Shown here: in pieces, positions 35,059 to 43,735 of the stretch
Layout: each line of letters starts with the position of its first letter
Numbering within the stretch: the stretch's first letter is position 1
Assembly: GCF_002209565.1 (NCBI RefSeq)
Contig: NZ_NJIH01000014.1
Location: 79,243-143,242, forward strand
Source of the DNA: Candidimonas nitroreducens
GTDB taxonomy: Bacteria > Pseudomonadota > Gammaproteobacteria > Burkholderiales > Burkholderiaceae_B
Reading direction: 5' to 3'
DNA: 64,000 nucleotides
The notes under the pieces: model-generated
Database searches by the model: none
The model's input: the letters and a program-made list of their open reading frames with translations, nothing else
What the model was told of the DNA's origin: nothing
Translations under genes and position numbers: made by a program

Positions 35059-36084
35059 TCAGAAGGGGGTGCGCAGGCGTTCTGGCAGGTAAGTCTGCTT
35101 GACCAGCTTGCTCATGTCCAGCTCTTTGTCGATCAGGCCGCTGTCGACCATGCCCTTCATGACGGTATTGAAGGCGGCGGTGTCGACCTTCATGTTCCAC
35201 ACGTCGTTCTTCAGGTAGGCCTGGATGCCCGAGAGCAGCACGGCTTTCGAGGATTTGTAGTGATGCGTGCCGATTTCCGCCGCTTTTTCAGGGTTGGCCT
35301 TGATGAACTGCACGGCTTCGTCCAGCGCTTCGAACAGCCCCTTGACGGCCGCCGTGTGCTTCTGGGCGAACTTCTTGTTGACGGCGATGCCTTCGAGGTA
35401 ATAGTGCTTGATGTAGCGGCTGGGGTCGAGCACTACGACGGCGTTGTCGTCGTGGATCTTTTCGCTCAGGAACGGCTCCATGGCCCAGCCGGCGGTGATG
35501 ACGCCGCCTTTCACGGCCGTCCAGTTGTCGCCCATGCCGCCCACCGAGACGAACGAGACGTTCTTGACGCCGGCCCGGTGCGTGCTTTCTTCCGCCAGCC
35601 ACTGGGACGCCGAGCCTGCCTTGCTGTAGCCCAGTTTCTTGCCGGCCAGCCCGTCGGGCGAGGTGATGCCGCTGGCCTTCTTGGCGATCCAGACCATGAC
35701 GCTGGCCGATCGGGCCCAGCCTTCGACCAGTTCGATGTTCGGGTCGGTATGGGCGGCCAGGATCGCCGCCGGCGTACCGCCTTCGGCCATGTCGACGTCG
35801 CCCGTGGACAGCAGCCGTAAGGTGCTGCCGCCGCCGCTGCCGCTGATGTAGTCGACGCTGACCCCGTGCTTCTTGAACAGGCCGTTGTCTTCGGCAATAT
35901 ACGTTGGCAAGGTGGACAGCAGTGCGCTTCGATGGCTGACCACGAAGCGGATTTTGGTCGGGCCCGACGCGTCTTGTGCGATGGCGCTCGTGGAATTGAG
36001 CGCCATCATCAAACAGCCGAGCACGAGGCTACCGGCCGCCATCCAGGCCTTTGAGGGCCGCTTGCCCCTGATTTGCTTGTGCAT
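35059..36084 (-). CDS. ABC transporter substrate-binding protein, SsuA/TauA-like, 341 aa
   Basis: The start at 36084 has TGGAGACG upstream and gives a normal signal peptide (MHKQIRGKRPSKAWMAAGSLVLGCLMMALNSTSAIA). The mature protein has the NMT1/TauA fold: FVVSHRSALLSTLPTYIAEDNGLFKKHGVSVDYI, and GDVDMAEGGTPAAILAAHTDPNIELV. It should capture an anionic aromatic in the periplasm. It is first in the importer operon, whose promoter carries the same MarR-type operator as the catabolic genes. Confidence 0.88.
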   Translation of the reverse strand: MHKQIRGKRPSKAWMAAGSLVLGCLMMALNSTSAIAQDASGPTKIRFVVSHRSALLSTLPTYIAEDNGLFKKHGVSVDYISGSGGGSTLRLLSTGDVDMAEGGTPAAILAAHTDPNIELVEGWARSASVMVWIAKKASGITSPDGLAGKKLGYSKAGSASQWLAEESTHRAGVKNVSFVSVGGMGDNWTAVKGGVITAGWAMEPFLSEKIHDDNAVVVLDPSRYIKHYYLEGIAVNKKFAQKHTAAVKGLFEALDEAVQFIKANPEKAAEIGTHHYKSSKAVLLSGIQAYLKNDVWNMKVDTAAFNTVMKGMVDSGLIDKELDMSKLVKQTYLPERLRTPF

Positions 36085-36494
36085 GTTTCGTCTCCACTTA
36101 TTTAGTGTGGTCATGCATTTACGCGGCGCCAGGCGTGCCGCATGCATTTCCGTTTCTGGCGGGCACAGGAGTCGAAGGACGGCCGCAAAAAGCCGGTGAC
36201 CTCGGCAGAGAATTCCGGCAGCATCAAACAACCCGCCCGCCACACTGCACGAGGGTCTGAGCGTCTGGCCTTGTTGACTCGCCTGTGTGGCCATCATATT
36301 CATAGAGATCTAACTACTACAACAAGTACAAACCCTAACCGCGGCGCCAGCGGGGAAAAGCAGCCGATTTACTGTCGATTTAGTTGCTCGATACCGATCG
36401 GCAACGAGCAGCGAAGCCGCCCGCGTCAACGTCGGCTGGAGTGCGGCTGGAGTGTAAGTAGCGCGTCTGGATTTCACCGCCTGTGTGATAGTTT
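36085..36494. other. Intergenic region upstream of the importer operon
   Basis: The 410 bases between the importer receptor gene and the GNAT pseudogene contain the leftward promoter and operator at 36293-36322, and so a leader of about 200 bases for the importer operon. No intact gene was found. Short translated stretches here show no recognisable domain. Confidence 0.55.
36293..36322 (-). promoter_or_regulatory. Promoter with MarR-type operator, importer operon
   Basis: Read on the minus strand: TTGTAG (36322-36317), an 18-base spacer, then TATGAT (36298-36293). The spacer holds TTAGA-TC-TCTAT (36313-36302), which matches 11 of 12 bases of the operator found before the two catabolic units. 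Confidence 0.6.
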
Positions 36495-36911
36495 ATGCGT
36501 GGCAAGCCGCCGTTGATCGTCGACCAAAAGGTCAACGGCGTACAGACCTACGTTTGCTGCCAGGGGGAGGTGGCGGTTGTCCTGTACAGCCTTGTGGTCG
36601 GCAGCGTTGACCCAGAAACTACACCTTAAAGAATAATGAAAGAGCTGGCGCGTCACGCTATGCCTGTCGTGGTGCTGGCGTGGCTTGCGGTGGACAAAGA
36701 CCATCAGGGCAAAGGCCTGGGCCAGGCATTACTTAAAGATGCGTGGCTGCGCACGGCACAGGCTGCGGTATGGAGTTGGTACGGGTCATGGGAATTCGAA
36801 TCCAGCCACGCTGATGCATATCACTTATTCCTGATGCGCAAGGATCTCAAGGGTTTATTGCGCTGGGATGGTAAGGCTAGTGTGGGGATGGCAAGTACAT
36901 ATGATTCTTAA
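36495..36911 (+). pseudogene. Decayed GNAT acetyltransferase (TacT/AtaT-like toxin type)
   Basis: One frame reads from VNGVQTYVCCQGEVAVVLYSLVVGSVDPETTP through an in-frame TAA (36627-36629) into RIMKELARHAMPVVVLAWLAVDKDHQGKGLGQALLKDAWLRT. The acetyl-CoA loop (Q-G-K-G-L-G) is intact. About 30 residues of the core are then missing before FESSHADAYHLFLMRKDL, which matches the usual C-terminus of TacT-like toxins. The N-terminal part and the usual DUF1778/RHH antitoxin are absent. The gene therefore looks dead, and it marks a junction between the phthalate cluster and the next catabolic unit. Confidence 0.75.
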
Positions 36912-36957
36912 ATGCCGATCCCGCCCTTGGATTCTTAAGCAAGTTCGACTATTTTTT

Positions 36958-38175
36958 CTAAAGCCGCCCAAGTTGTACGGCTGGATTCCTCAATTCTGTT
37001 ATGTCCGGACATCTATTCTGAGAATGCCAGCGCTTTGCCAGCTTTAGCTCTTTCGCCATATTCACAGCGATGACCGAATGCAGACGGCCTTCAACAATTT
37101 GGAACATACAGAACTTGGCGTCATCGACCGATCCCCTGAGTACATGTGTGCCATCTTCCGATGGAATCCCTAGTACCTGTAGATTGACGTCATATTGATC
37201 CGACCAAAACCATGGAAGGGTCTGCGGCGCGAGCGCCTTCCCTGAGAGCACTTCGCCGATCGCAATTCCGCCGTTCTGGGCATTGGCCCATGATTCCAGA
37301 CGTATGCGCGCTTTCGGCGCTGCAGCAGGCCATGTGCATGGCTGGTTCGCCACATCGCCTACCGCGTAGATAGACGGATCCGAGGTTCGGCCACAGGCAT
37401 TAACCACAATCCCGTTTTCAACCAATAACCCGCAAGCCGACGCCAATTCTGTGTTGGGTTCGAGGCCAATGCCAAATACGACCACATCGGCTTGCTGAAT
37501 GCCCCGATGGGTGTGGACTTGCAGCGGGCCAGCGGGATCCGATCGATCAATCGCCGTCACCGCACCGTTTAGCTGCATATCCACGCCTTGGCGCTGATGC
37601 AACTCCAGTAGGAAGTTTGATACGTTTGCCGGCACTGACCGCGCACAAAGCCTCGGCCCACTTTCTATCAAAGCAACCTGTAGCCCTAGCCGTCGAGCTG
37701 TTGCCGCGACCTCCAGGCCTATCCAGCCACCACCTACGACGAGCAGGCGGCGGTCTGGCCGCAGTGCGCTGCGTATCTGAGAAGCGTCGTCAAGTGAACG
37801 TAAGGTATACACACCGTGAAGCTTGCCGCCGGGTATATCTGGTCTGCGTGCTCTTCCCCCGGTGGCCAGAACCAGGGTTTCATAAGGCAACGGTTGCCCA
37901 TGATCCAACAAGATCTGGCGCTGGCCTCGATCGATAGCGATTGCTGTGACGCCTAGCTCGAGCTGTATGCCGAGCTCTCTTGCTTGTCGGGCGGACAGCA
38001 GGCACGAGGGCTCGGGCTGTGCGCCCGACATGACCTCCTTGGATAAGGGTGGGCGCTCATAAGGTGGGTGTGTCTCTTGCCCCACCAGCACTATCTGCGC
38101 CTGTGGGGCATGCTGCCGTAACGTGCGTGCCACCCATGCCCCGGCTTGTCCTGCGCCGATGATGACGGTCTTCAT
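36958..38175 (-). CDS. FAD-dependent ferredoxin reductase of a Rieske oxygenase system, 405 aa
   Basis: Two Rossmann folds: FAD at the N-terminus (VIIGAGQAGAWVARTLRQHAP) and NADH near residue 150 (LLVVGGGWIGLEVAATARRLG). The FAD-ribityl motif YAVGDVA is near residue 275, and a C-terminal reductase domain follows. This is the BphA4/ThcD-type architecture that reduces Rieske ferredoxins with NADH. The start at 38175 leaves 13 bases after the ferredoxin gene. It is last in the order oxygenase-ferredoxin-reductase. Confidence 0.88.
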   Translation of the reverse strand: MKTVIIGAGQAGAWVARTLRQHAPQAQIVLVGQETHPPYERPPLSKEVMSGAQPEPSCLLSARQARELGIQLELGVTAIAIDRGQRQILLDHGQPLPYETLVLATGGRARRPDIPGGKLHGVYTLRSLDDASQIRSALRPDRRLLVVGGGWIGLEVAATARRLGLQVALIESGPRLCARSVPANVSNFLLELHQRQGVDMQLNGAVTAIDRSDPAGPLQVHTHRGIQQADVVVFGIGLEPNTELASACGLLVENGIVVNACGRTSDPSIYAVGDVANQPCTWPAAAPKARIRLESWANAQNGGIAIGEVLSGKALAPQTLPWFWSDQYDVNLQVLGIPSEDGTHVLRGSVDDAKFCMFQIVEGRLHSVIAVNMAKELKLAKRWHSQNRCPDITELRNPAVQLGRL

Positions 38176-38188
38176 AGTGCCTGCGTTC

Positions 38189-38515
38189 TCATGTGGATCC
38201 AACCTGGATGTAGATCACACCGTCTTCCATACGGGTCGGATAGGACTTCAAATGCTCAGTGCAAGGTGCGCTGACCGCCTTACCGCTGCGGATATCGAAT
38301 CTACCCTCATGCAGAGGGCACTCGATCTCACAGCCGTCCTGTATCAACCCGTCTGACAGATCAGCGTCACCGTGAGTGCACTTATTGGCCGTGGCATATA
38401 TCGCACCGTTCAGCTTGTACAAACAAATAGGTAGTTCATCCACGTCCACGCCTAGCGTATCGTCCTCGGTGATGTCGGCATAGTCGGCCACCCGGATCCA
38501 TTTCTCTGTTGTCAC
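38189..38515 (-). CDS. Rieske-type [2Fe-2S] ferredoxin, 108 aa
   Basis: The Rieske ligands are CTHGDADLSDG near residue 42 and CPLHEGRFD near residue 64, with the usual spacing for small biphenyl/naphthalene-type ferredoxins. It carries electrons from the flavoprotein reductase to the oxygenase. Its start overlaps the oxygenase stop by 4 bases, so all three are cotranslated. Confidence 0.92.
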   Translation of the reverse strand: MTTEKWIRVADYADITEDDTLGVDVDELPICLYKLNGAIYATANKCTHGDADLSDGLIQDGCEIECPLHEGRFDIRSGKAVSAPCTEHLKSYPTRMEDGVIYIQVGST

Positions 38516-39654
38516 GCTTGCCTCGTCATCAGATCGATATAGTGGTTTTCCATGTGGTGCAGCGCCTCTTCCAGCGGGGCCATGGGGCCGGGTTCGAAGA
38601 ATTTGGAGCCTGAGGCATTCTGCAGCGACTCGACCATGACGGCATCCTCGGTGACGATCTGACTGACGAAGGCTCGGTACTTCGCCAGCTCTTCATCAAA
38701 ATTGGGGATGGAAAAGGCCGCCGGCGGGAATAGCAGGTAGCAAATCACGCGTGTTTCGTTGGGGGAGATGGGCCATATATGCCACATGCGCAAGCTGTCA
38801 GATCGCATCGACAGGTTCAGGTTTGGATAGATCCCGGCCTTACATGCGATGCCTGACGATTTATCTTGTGCCCATGGCAGGGTAGGAAACACCTGCTCGC
38901 CGCTCTTGGAGTGGGGCCGGGCCTCGTACTGGGTGTGCCAGCCACCGTTTTCCTCAAGCTGGAACTTTATTTTTTCGCCCTTGACGAAGCCGCCGAACGT
39001 ACTCTTGTGGATTACGCCTACGTGATAGATGTCAATCAGGTTCTCGACCAGGAATTTCCAGTTGCACTTAATGTCGATCTGTACCTTGTCGGCGAGCTTG
39101 CATTCACCGGATTGGAACCACCACAGGCTCTTCTCGTAAGGAGCGATATAGTCCTCGAAAGACGGTGGCTGCTCGGCGAAGTTGGTAAAGATCCATCCCC
39201 GCCATATCTTGACGGGTAGGGGCTTGAGGCGGGCGCCGCTCATGTCGACTTCCGATTCCTTCATGCCAGGCGCAGCGATCAGCTTGCCGCCGACGTCGAA
39301 CAGCCAAGCGTGGTATGGGCAGCTGAAATCCTTGGCGTGGCCACAGCCGCTCGCCACGGCTACCCCTCGATGTAGGCACATATTCATGCATACCTGGATC
39401 TGATCTTCGGCCGGGCGAGAAATAAGGATGGGCTCGTTCATGACGTTGAATGTCATGTAGTCGCCAACATTTGGAATTTCCTCCACGCGTCCGACCGAAA
39501 GCCAGTGCGTCATGAAGATTTGCTCTTTTTCCATGGCGTAGATTTCTTCGGAACTGTAGACGCCGCCAGGCAGATGGCGGGCACGCAGCAGGCTCTCCCG
39601 TGTCTTCTTGAATCGAGGCGAGAGTGCTTGCAGTTGGGCTTTAGCAGTTTGCAT
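38512..39654 (-). CDS. Ring-hydroxylating oxygenase alpha subunit (Rieske), 380 aa
   Basis: The start at 39654 follows GGAGAGATC. Rieske ligands are CLHRG (about residue 94) and CPYHAW (about residue 113). The mononuclear iron site is in NLIDIYHVGVIHKSTF, with an acidic partner downstream. No beta-subunit gene is present, so it is probably an alpha-only trimer, as in carbazole dioxygenase or Rieske O-demethylases. The first 158 codons of the longer frame are not conserved. The reaction is hydroxylation or demethylation of an aromatic acid; the substrate is not deducible. Confidence 0.85.
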   Translation of the reverse strand: MQTAKAQLQALSPRFKKTRESLLRARHLPGGVYSSEEIYAMEKEQIFMTHWLSVGRVEEIPNVGDYMTFNVMNEPILISRPAEDQIQVCMNMCLHRGVAVASGCGHAKDFSCPYHAWLFDVGGKLIAAPGMKESEVDMSGARLKPLPVKIWRGWIFTNFAEQPPSFEDYIAPYEKSLWWFQSGECKLADKVQIDIKCNWKFLVENLIDIYHVGVIHKSTFGGFVKGEKIKFQLEENGGWHTQYEARPHSKSGEQVFPTLPWAQDKSSGIACKAGIYPNLNLSMRSDSLRMWHIWPISPNETRVICYLLFPPAAFSIPNFDEELAKYRAFVSQIVTEDAVMVESLQNASGSKFFEPGPMAPLEEALHHMENHYIDLMTRQA

Positions 39655-39703
39655 CAGATCTCTCCGGTGAGTTGAATGTAACGGATGGCAGTTTATTATT
39701 GAT

Positions 39704-39725
39704 GTCGATCGATGTATAGATCGAC
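39704..39725. promoter_or_regulatory. 22-bp operator-like inverted repeat GTCGATC-N8-GATCGAC
   Basis: Perfect 7-base arms around GATGTATA sit midway between the oxygenase gene and the divergent citrate-synthase-fold/MerR-like gene, with a further TCGAT unit at 39732-39736. The size and position fit a MerR-type operator. Confidence 0.6.
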
Positions 39726-39777
39726 TATTAAATCGATATAAAATGGGGCAACACATTGGGAAATTGGAGATAGGCCG

Positions 39778-41091
39778 GTGACCGATCAGCATGAACTTCC
39801 ACCAGAAGACACTGTTACCCATTCGCCAGGTGATACGGGCCGCCGCGTTAACGACGTCGAGTATGTGCGTCGAGACGAAGCTCTGGCGATGCTGGGCATC
39901 AAGAAAGAGTCGCTGTACACCTACGTCAGCCGAGGCCTCATCAAGACGCTGCCCGAACCCGGCAAACGAACGCATCTCTATCGCAAGTCTGACCTGGAAA
40001 AACTGAGCACGCGTGCCGGCGCTAAAGCAGGCGGGGCACCTGTGGCTCAGGCGTTGCGTTATGGCGAACCCGTGGTTCAAACCTGGATCTGCGACATCAG
40101 CCCTGCAGGGCCATACTATCGAGGGCATCTGGCCACGACACTAGCTAGCGAGGGGAGGCCGTTTGAGTATGTGGCAGACTTGCTTTGGGGCGGGCTGCCC
40201 CCGGGGCGCGATCGTCCTTGGCCTCGCGTAGAAGTGGATCTGACTGCAACGCTGAATGGCAATGTGGCTCAAGGCGACAAGGGCAGTTTTTCCCCTATTC
40301 GACTCTTAGCCATGGCGGCCTTGCATCTGAGCGCGCTAGAAATCGCCGAGGACACCGCGGGTCGAAGCGACGTGCGTATGAGTGGCGTACAGCTCATCAG
40401 CTCCTTCGCGGGCGTGTCGGGATATTTCGGATCTGCCCGCACCTATCAACCCGCAGAAGACGAAGAATTTGTCGCGCAGCGGATACTGCGTGGCTTTGGT
40501 CTATCGCACTGCCCGGGCCAAGACAAGTTATTAGCTATTATGCATGCGGCCCTGGTGCTTAGTGCGGACAATGAACTCTCTGCGCCGACGTTTTGCGCGC
40601 GCATTGCTTCCTCTGCTGGCGTAGACGTATATGCCTCTGTGGCCTCGGCACTGATGGCTCAGGCCGGCCCCATGCAAGCGGGCGGCATGCTGGATCTGGG
40701 GCAGTATCTGACTGAGATGTTGACCCAGGAAGACCGGCCGGCGGCGTATGCCAGCATCCCATGCTTTGGCCATCCGTTATACGATCGCGATCCTCGTGCC
40801 GAATTACTGCTCGATATGATCCAAGACCTACCAGGAGAGGCCGTCATAAAAGAGCGTCTGCAGAGATTTGTCAGCGCCGTTCACCAGAATGCAGGCACAT
40901 ACCCCAACTTGTTTGGTGCACTCGTCATCCTGTTGCGGGTGCTGGGCCTGCCGGCGAGCGCCGCTGTGTATCTGCATTGCGTAGGCCGCACGGCTGGCTG
41001 GATAGCGCATGCGGCGGAACAGCGATTGTCGGGCTTGATGTTGCGCCCGCGCGCCCGTTACATGGGCGCCCGTACCACTCGCTCAGTCTAA
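39778..41091 (+). CDS. Citrate-synthase-fold protein with N-terminal MerR-like HTH, 437 aa
   Basis: Residues about 28-80 (YVRRDEALAMLGIKKESLYTYVSRGLIKTLPEPGKRTHLYRKSDLEKL) form a MerR/excisionase-like DNA-binding domain. Residues 90-437 follow citrate synthase: the H320-equivalent loop CFGHPLYDRDPRAELLL (His332) and GRTAGWIAH are present. The loop that normally reads GPxHGG is GPMQAGG, so the catalytic His274 equivalent is replaced by Gln300. It probably binds an acyl-CoA or oxoacid but may not condense it, acting as a ligand-sensing regulator of the divergent Rieske genes. The start is GTG, and the gene ends 9 bases inside the convergent LysR gene. Confidence 0.75.
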   Translation: MTDQHELPPEDTVTHSPGDTGRRVNDVEYVRRDEALAMLGIKKESLYTYVSRGLIKTLPEPGKRTHLYRKSDLEKLSTRAGAKAGGAPVAQALRYGEPVVQTWICDISPAGPYYRGHLATTLASEGRPFEYVADLLWGGLPPGRDRPWPRVEVDLTATLNGNVAQGDKGSFSPIRLLAMAALHLSALEIAEDTAGRSDVRMSGVQLISSFAGVSGYFGSARTYQPAEDEEFVAQRILRGFGLSHCPGQDKLLAIMHAALVLSADNELSAPTFCARIASSAGVDVYASVASALMAQAGPMQAGGMLDLGQYLTEMLTQEDRPAAYASIPCFGHPLYDRDPRAELLLDMIQDLPGEAVIKERLQRFVSAVHQNAGTYPNLFGALVILLRVLGLPASAAVYLHCVGRTAGWIAHAAEQRLSGLMLRPRARYMGARTTRSV

Positions 41092-41973
41092 GATCAGTTC
41101 GGCAATTAGCTGGCGTAGCCATATGTGGGCCGCATCGGTGTGAGCGCGGCGATGCCAGAATTGGCGTACGCGCGCGTGCGGCATTTTAAAGGGCAATGTA
41201 TAGGTTTCCAGCCCTGGCATGCCGGCTACGGTGTTACCCGGCACGGTCGCAATCAGGTCTGATTGCATTACCATCGCCGCGCAGCGATGGTAATGCGTCA
41301 CCGTCAGCTTGATATTGCGTCGCTGCTTGCTGCTGGACAGTGCCTCGTCGACCAGCGTATCGGTGCTGCCCGCGGTTGACACTACGTGCCTCAGTGAAAG
41401 ATACCGCGCCAACGTCAACTTGCCTTTTAGCTGCGGATGATCTTTGCGCGCAATGCATAAATATCGGTCGTCAAACAAATGCTGTTGATAGAAACCTGTA
41501 TGCAGGAAGCCGATATTGCCGATAGCCAGATCCGCCTGGCCACTGCGTAATGCCGGGGCATAGTCGGCATGAGGCAGGCGCGATGCTTCGATGCTCACTC
41601 CTGGTGCAGCGGACGACAAGGCGAGCATTAAGCGCGGTAGCACAATCATCTCCCCTACATCGGACAAGAGCAAGCGGAAAGTCCGATGACTCGATTCGGG
41701 CCTGAAATCGCCAACCTGAGTGAAGCAAGTCTCGATGTTGGCCAGTGCGCTTTCCAGCGGGACGAAAAGACTGTTGGCCAGGGCGGTAGGTTCCATGGTT
41801 CGACCCGAGCGGGTGAACAGGGGATCGTTGCACTGTTCGCGCAATCTGCGTAGCGCATTGCTCATAGCAGGTTGCGTCAGCCCGATGGTACTAGCGGCAC
41901 GCGAGACGCTGCGTAGCCGATACACGACGACGAATACGCGCAGAAGATTCAAATCGAAGTTCTTTATATTCAT
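41083..41973 (-). CDS. LysR-family regulator (NahR/NodD-like subgroup), 296 aa
   Basis: The N-terminus MNIKNFDLNLLRVFVVVYRLRSVSRAASTIGLTQPAMSNALRRLRE, followed by DPLFTRSGRTMEPT, is typical of the NahR/LinR/PcpR subgroup that controls aromatic catabolic operons. It diverges from the flavin hydroxylase gene with 95 bases between, and it overlaps the citrate-synthase-fold gene tail to tail. It is the likely activator of the hydroxylase-Bug operon. Confidence 0.9.
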   Translation of the reverse strand: MNIKNFDLNLLRVFVVVYRLRSVSRAASTIGLTQPAMSNALRRLREQCNDPLFTRSGRTMEPTALANSLFVPLESALANIETCFTQVGDFRPESSHRTFRLLLSDVGEMIVLPRLMLALSSAAPGVSIEASRLPHADYAPALRSGQADLAIGNIGFLHTGFYQQHLFDDRYLCIARKDHPQLKGKLTLARYLSLRHVVSTAGSTDTLVDEALSSSKQRRNIKLTVTHYHRCAAMVMQSDLIATVPGNTVAGMPGLETYTLPFKMPHARVRQFWHRRAHTDAAHIWLRQLIAELILD

Positions 41974-41979
41974 GATATG

Positions 41980-41998
41980 AATTCAGAAACTTTGAATT
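41980..41998. promoter_or_regulatory. Possible LysR box AATTC-N9-GAATT
   Basis: A perfect 5-base dyad containing a T-N11-A core lies just before the LysR start and in the promoter region of the divergent hydroxylase gene, within a sharply AT-rich patch (41965-42015). Confidence 0.4.
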
Positions 41999-42068
41999 AT
42001 TAATTTGACCATAAATACGGTGTTGCATGACCATACTCATACATAGATTTTCTTGAAGGTGCAGATTC

Positions 42069-43700
42069 ATGTCGGAAGCAGCCGTTGATGTTCCGGTTCT
42101 TATCGTGGGAGGAGGGCCGGTCGGCCTGGCCATGAGCATCGATTTGTCGCGACGAGGAGTGCGTTCCGTGCTGCTGGAACAAGGCAATGGCACTATCGAG
42201 CACCCGCGTACGGGGCTGGTCGCTATCCGCACGATGGAAGCGTTTCGCATGTGGGGGATCTCCGAGCAGGTGCGGGCTTGCGGTTTTCCTGAAGACTACG
42301 ACCTATCGATGGTGTTTTGTACTTCCTTGAATGGGCTACTACTGGATCGTGAGCCCTATCCGAGCATGCGCGACAGTCTCACGCCGCCCGAGACGCCGGA
42401 AAAGAAACAGCGCTGCCCTCAACTGTGGTTGCAACCCATTCTGACTGAGGCCGCCCTGGCGTGCGCGGACGCGGACATCCTGTTCGAGCACCGCTTCCTG
42501 CGTCTGGAACAAGATGAAGAATCCGTGTGTGCAGAAGTGCTTGATTTGCGCACCGGCAACAAGAAGCAGCTCCGGGCCAAGTATCTGTTGGGTTGCGATG
42601 GCGCGTCCAGTTTGGTACGTGAACAGGTCGGCATCACTATGCGGGGCCGGCTGCTCAGCTATTCGATAAATATCCTTATCAAGGCAGTTGGCTTGGCCGG
42701 CAAGCATGCCATGGGGCAGGCCGAACGCTATATGTTCGTCGGCCCCGAGGGGATGTGGGGCAATCTTACTGTTGTCGACGGTGCCGACATATGGCGCCTG
42801 ACGGTACTGGGCTCCGAAGAAAAAATGGATTTGGCGTCGTTTGATGCCGATGCATGGGTGCGTCGCGCGCTGGGTGGCCCTCGCGGGCCGCAACCCGAGT
42901 TCGAGGTTCTGTCTGTGACGCCCTGGCGGCGCAGCGAAATGCTGGCCGACAGCTATGGTGTGGGGCGTGTGCTGCTCGTAGGGGATTCCGCCCACACCAT
43001 GTCTCCGACTGGCGGCATGGGTATGAATACGGGCATACAGGAAGTGCTGGATCTGGGCTGGAAGCTGAAGGGAATGCTGGATGGCTGGGGAGGGCCCGCC
43101 TTACTGCGCAGTTATGAAGTCGAGCGCCGGCCCATCGCGCAGCGCAATACCAGTTTTTCTACACAGAACTTTCAGGCTTGGCAGGATACGCCGGACTCTC
43201 GCTCGGTATGCGACGAATCCCCAGACGGTGAACGTACTCGCGCGGTGCTAGGCAAGCGGCTTCGCGACTCGACACGCGTCGAATGGGAGTCCATGGGGCT
43301 ACAGATTGGTCACAGGTATCGCGAATCGCCGATCTGCGTCGCGGATGGCACCGCGCCTGTACCCGATGATTTCAGGGTCTATGTGCCCAACGCTCGCCCT
43401 GGTGCCAGAGCGCCTCACGTTTGGCTGAAAAGCGGCAAATCCATCCTGGATTTGTTCGGCAGATCGTTCGTGTTGCTCAAATTTTCCCGTGGCAATACAG
43501 AGGACGTCCAGACCATGCTATCGGCTTTCTCAACGCAGCGTGTGCCGTTCGAAGTGGCAATATTAGACGATGAGCCCGAAGCGGCGCGCCTATATGCCGC
43601 AAAGCTGGTGCTGGTTCGCCCTGACGGGCACGTCGCGTGGCGTGGCGATACATCGGGCGATGCACATCATATTCTTAACGTTGTACGTGGCGCAGCTTAA
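42069..43700 (+). CDS. FAD-dependent aromatic monooxygenase (MhpA/PheA-like), 543 aa
   Basis: The flavin monooxygenase fold is complete: VPVLIVGGGPVGLAMSIDLSRRG at the N-terminus, the DG motif LLGCDGASSLVREQVG, and the GD motif VLLVGDSAHTMSPTGGMGMNTGIQEVLDLGWKL. A thioredoxin-like C-terminal domain (about residues 400-543) completes the long MhpA/phenol hydroxylase form. It should hydroxylate a phenolic acid using NAD(P)H and O2. It is transcribed with the downstream Bug receptor and may act after the Rieske oxygenase on the same substrate. AAGGTG precedes the start. Confidence 0.85.
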   Translation: MSEAAVDVPVLIVGGGPVGLAMSIDLSRRGVRSVLLEQGNGTIEHPRTGLVAIRTMEAFRMWGISEQVRACGFPEDYDLSMVFCTSLNGLLLDREPYPSMRDSLTPPETPEKKQRCPQLWLQPILTEAALACADADILFEHRFLRLEQDEESVCAEVLDLRTGNKKQLRAKYLLGCDGASSLVREQVGITMRGRLLSYSINILIKAVGLAGKHAMGQAERYMFVGPEGMWGNLTVVDGADIWRLTVLGSEEKMDLASFDADAWVRRALGGPRGPQPEFEVLSVTPWRRSEMLADSYGVGRVLLVGDSAHTMSPTGGMGMNTGIQEVLDLGWKLKGMLDGWGGPALLRSYEVERRPIAQRNTSFSTQNFQAWQDTPDSRSVCDESPDGERTRAVLGKRLRDSTRVEWESMGLQIGHRYRESPICVADGTAPVPDDFRVYVPNARPGARAPHVWLKSGKSILDLFGRSFVLLKFSRGNTEDVQTMLSAFSTQRVPFEVAILDDEPEAARLYAAKLVLVRPDGHVAWRGDTSGDAHHILNVVRGAA

Positions 43701-43735
43701 CTACGCTCGCCAGACCTAAAATTTAGGAGACGACC

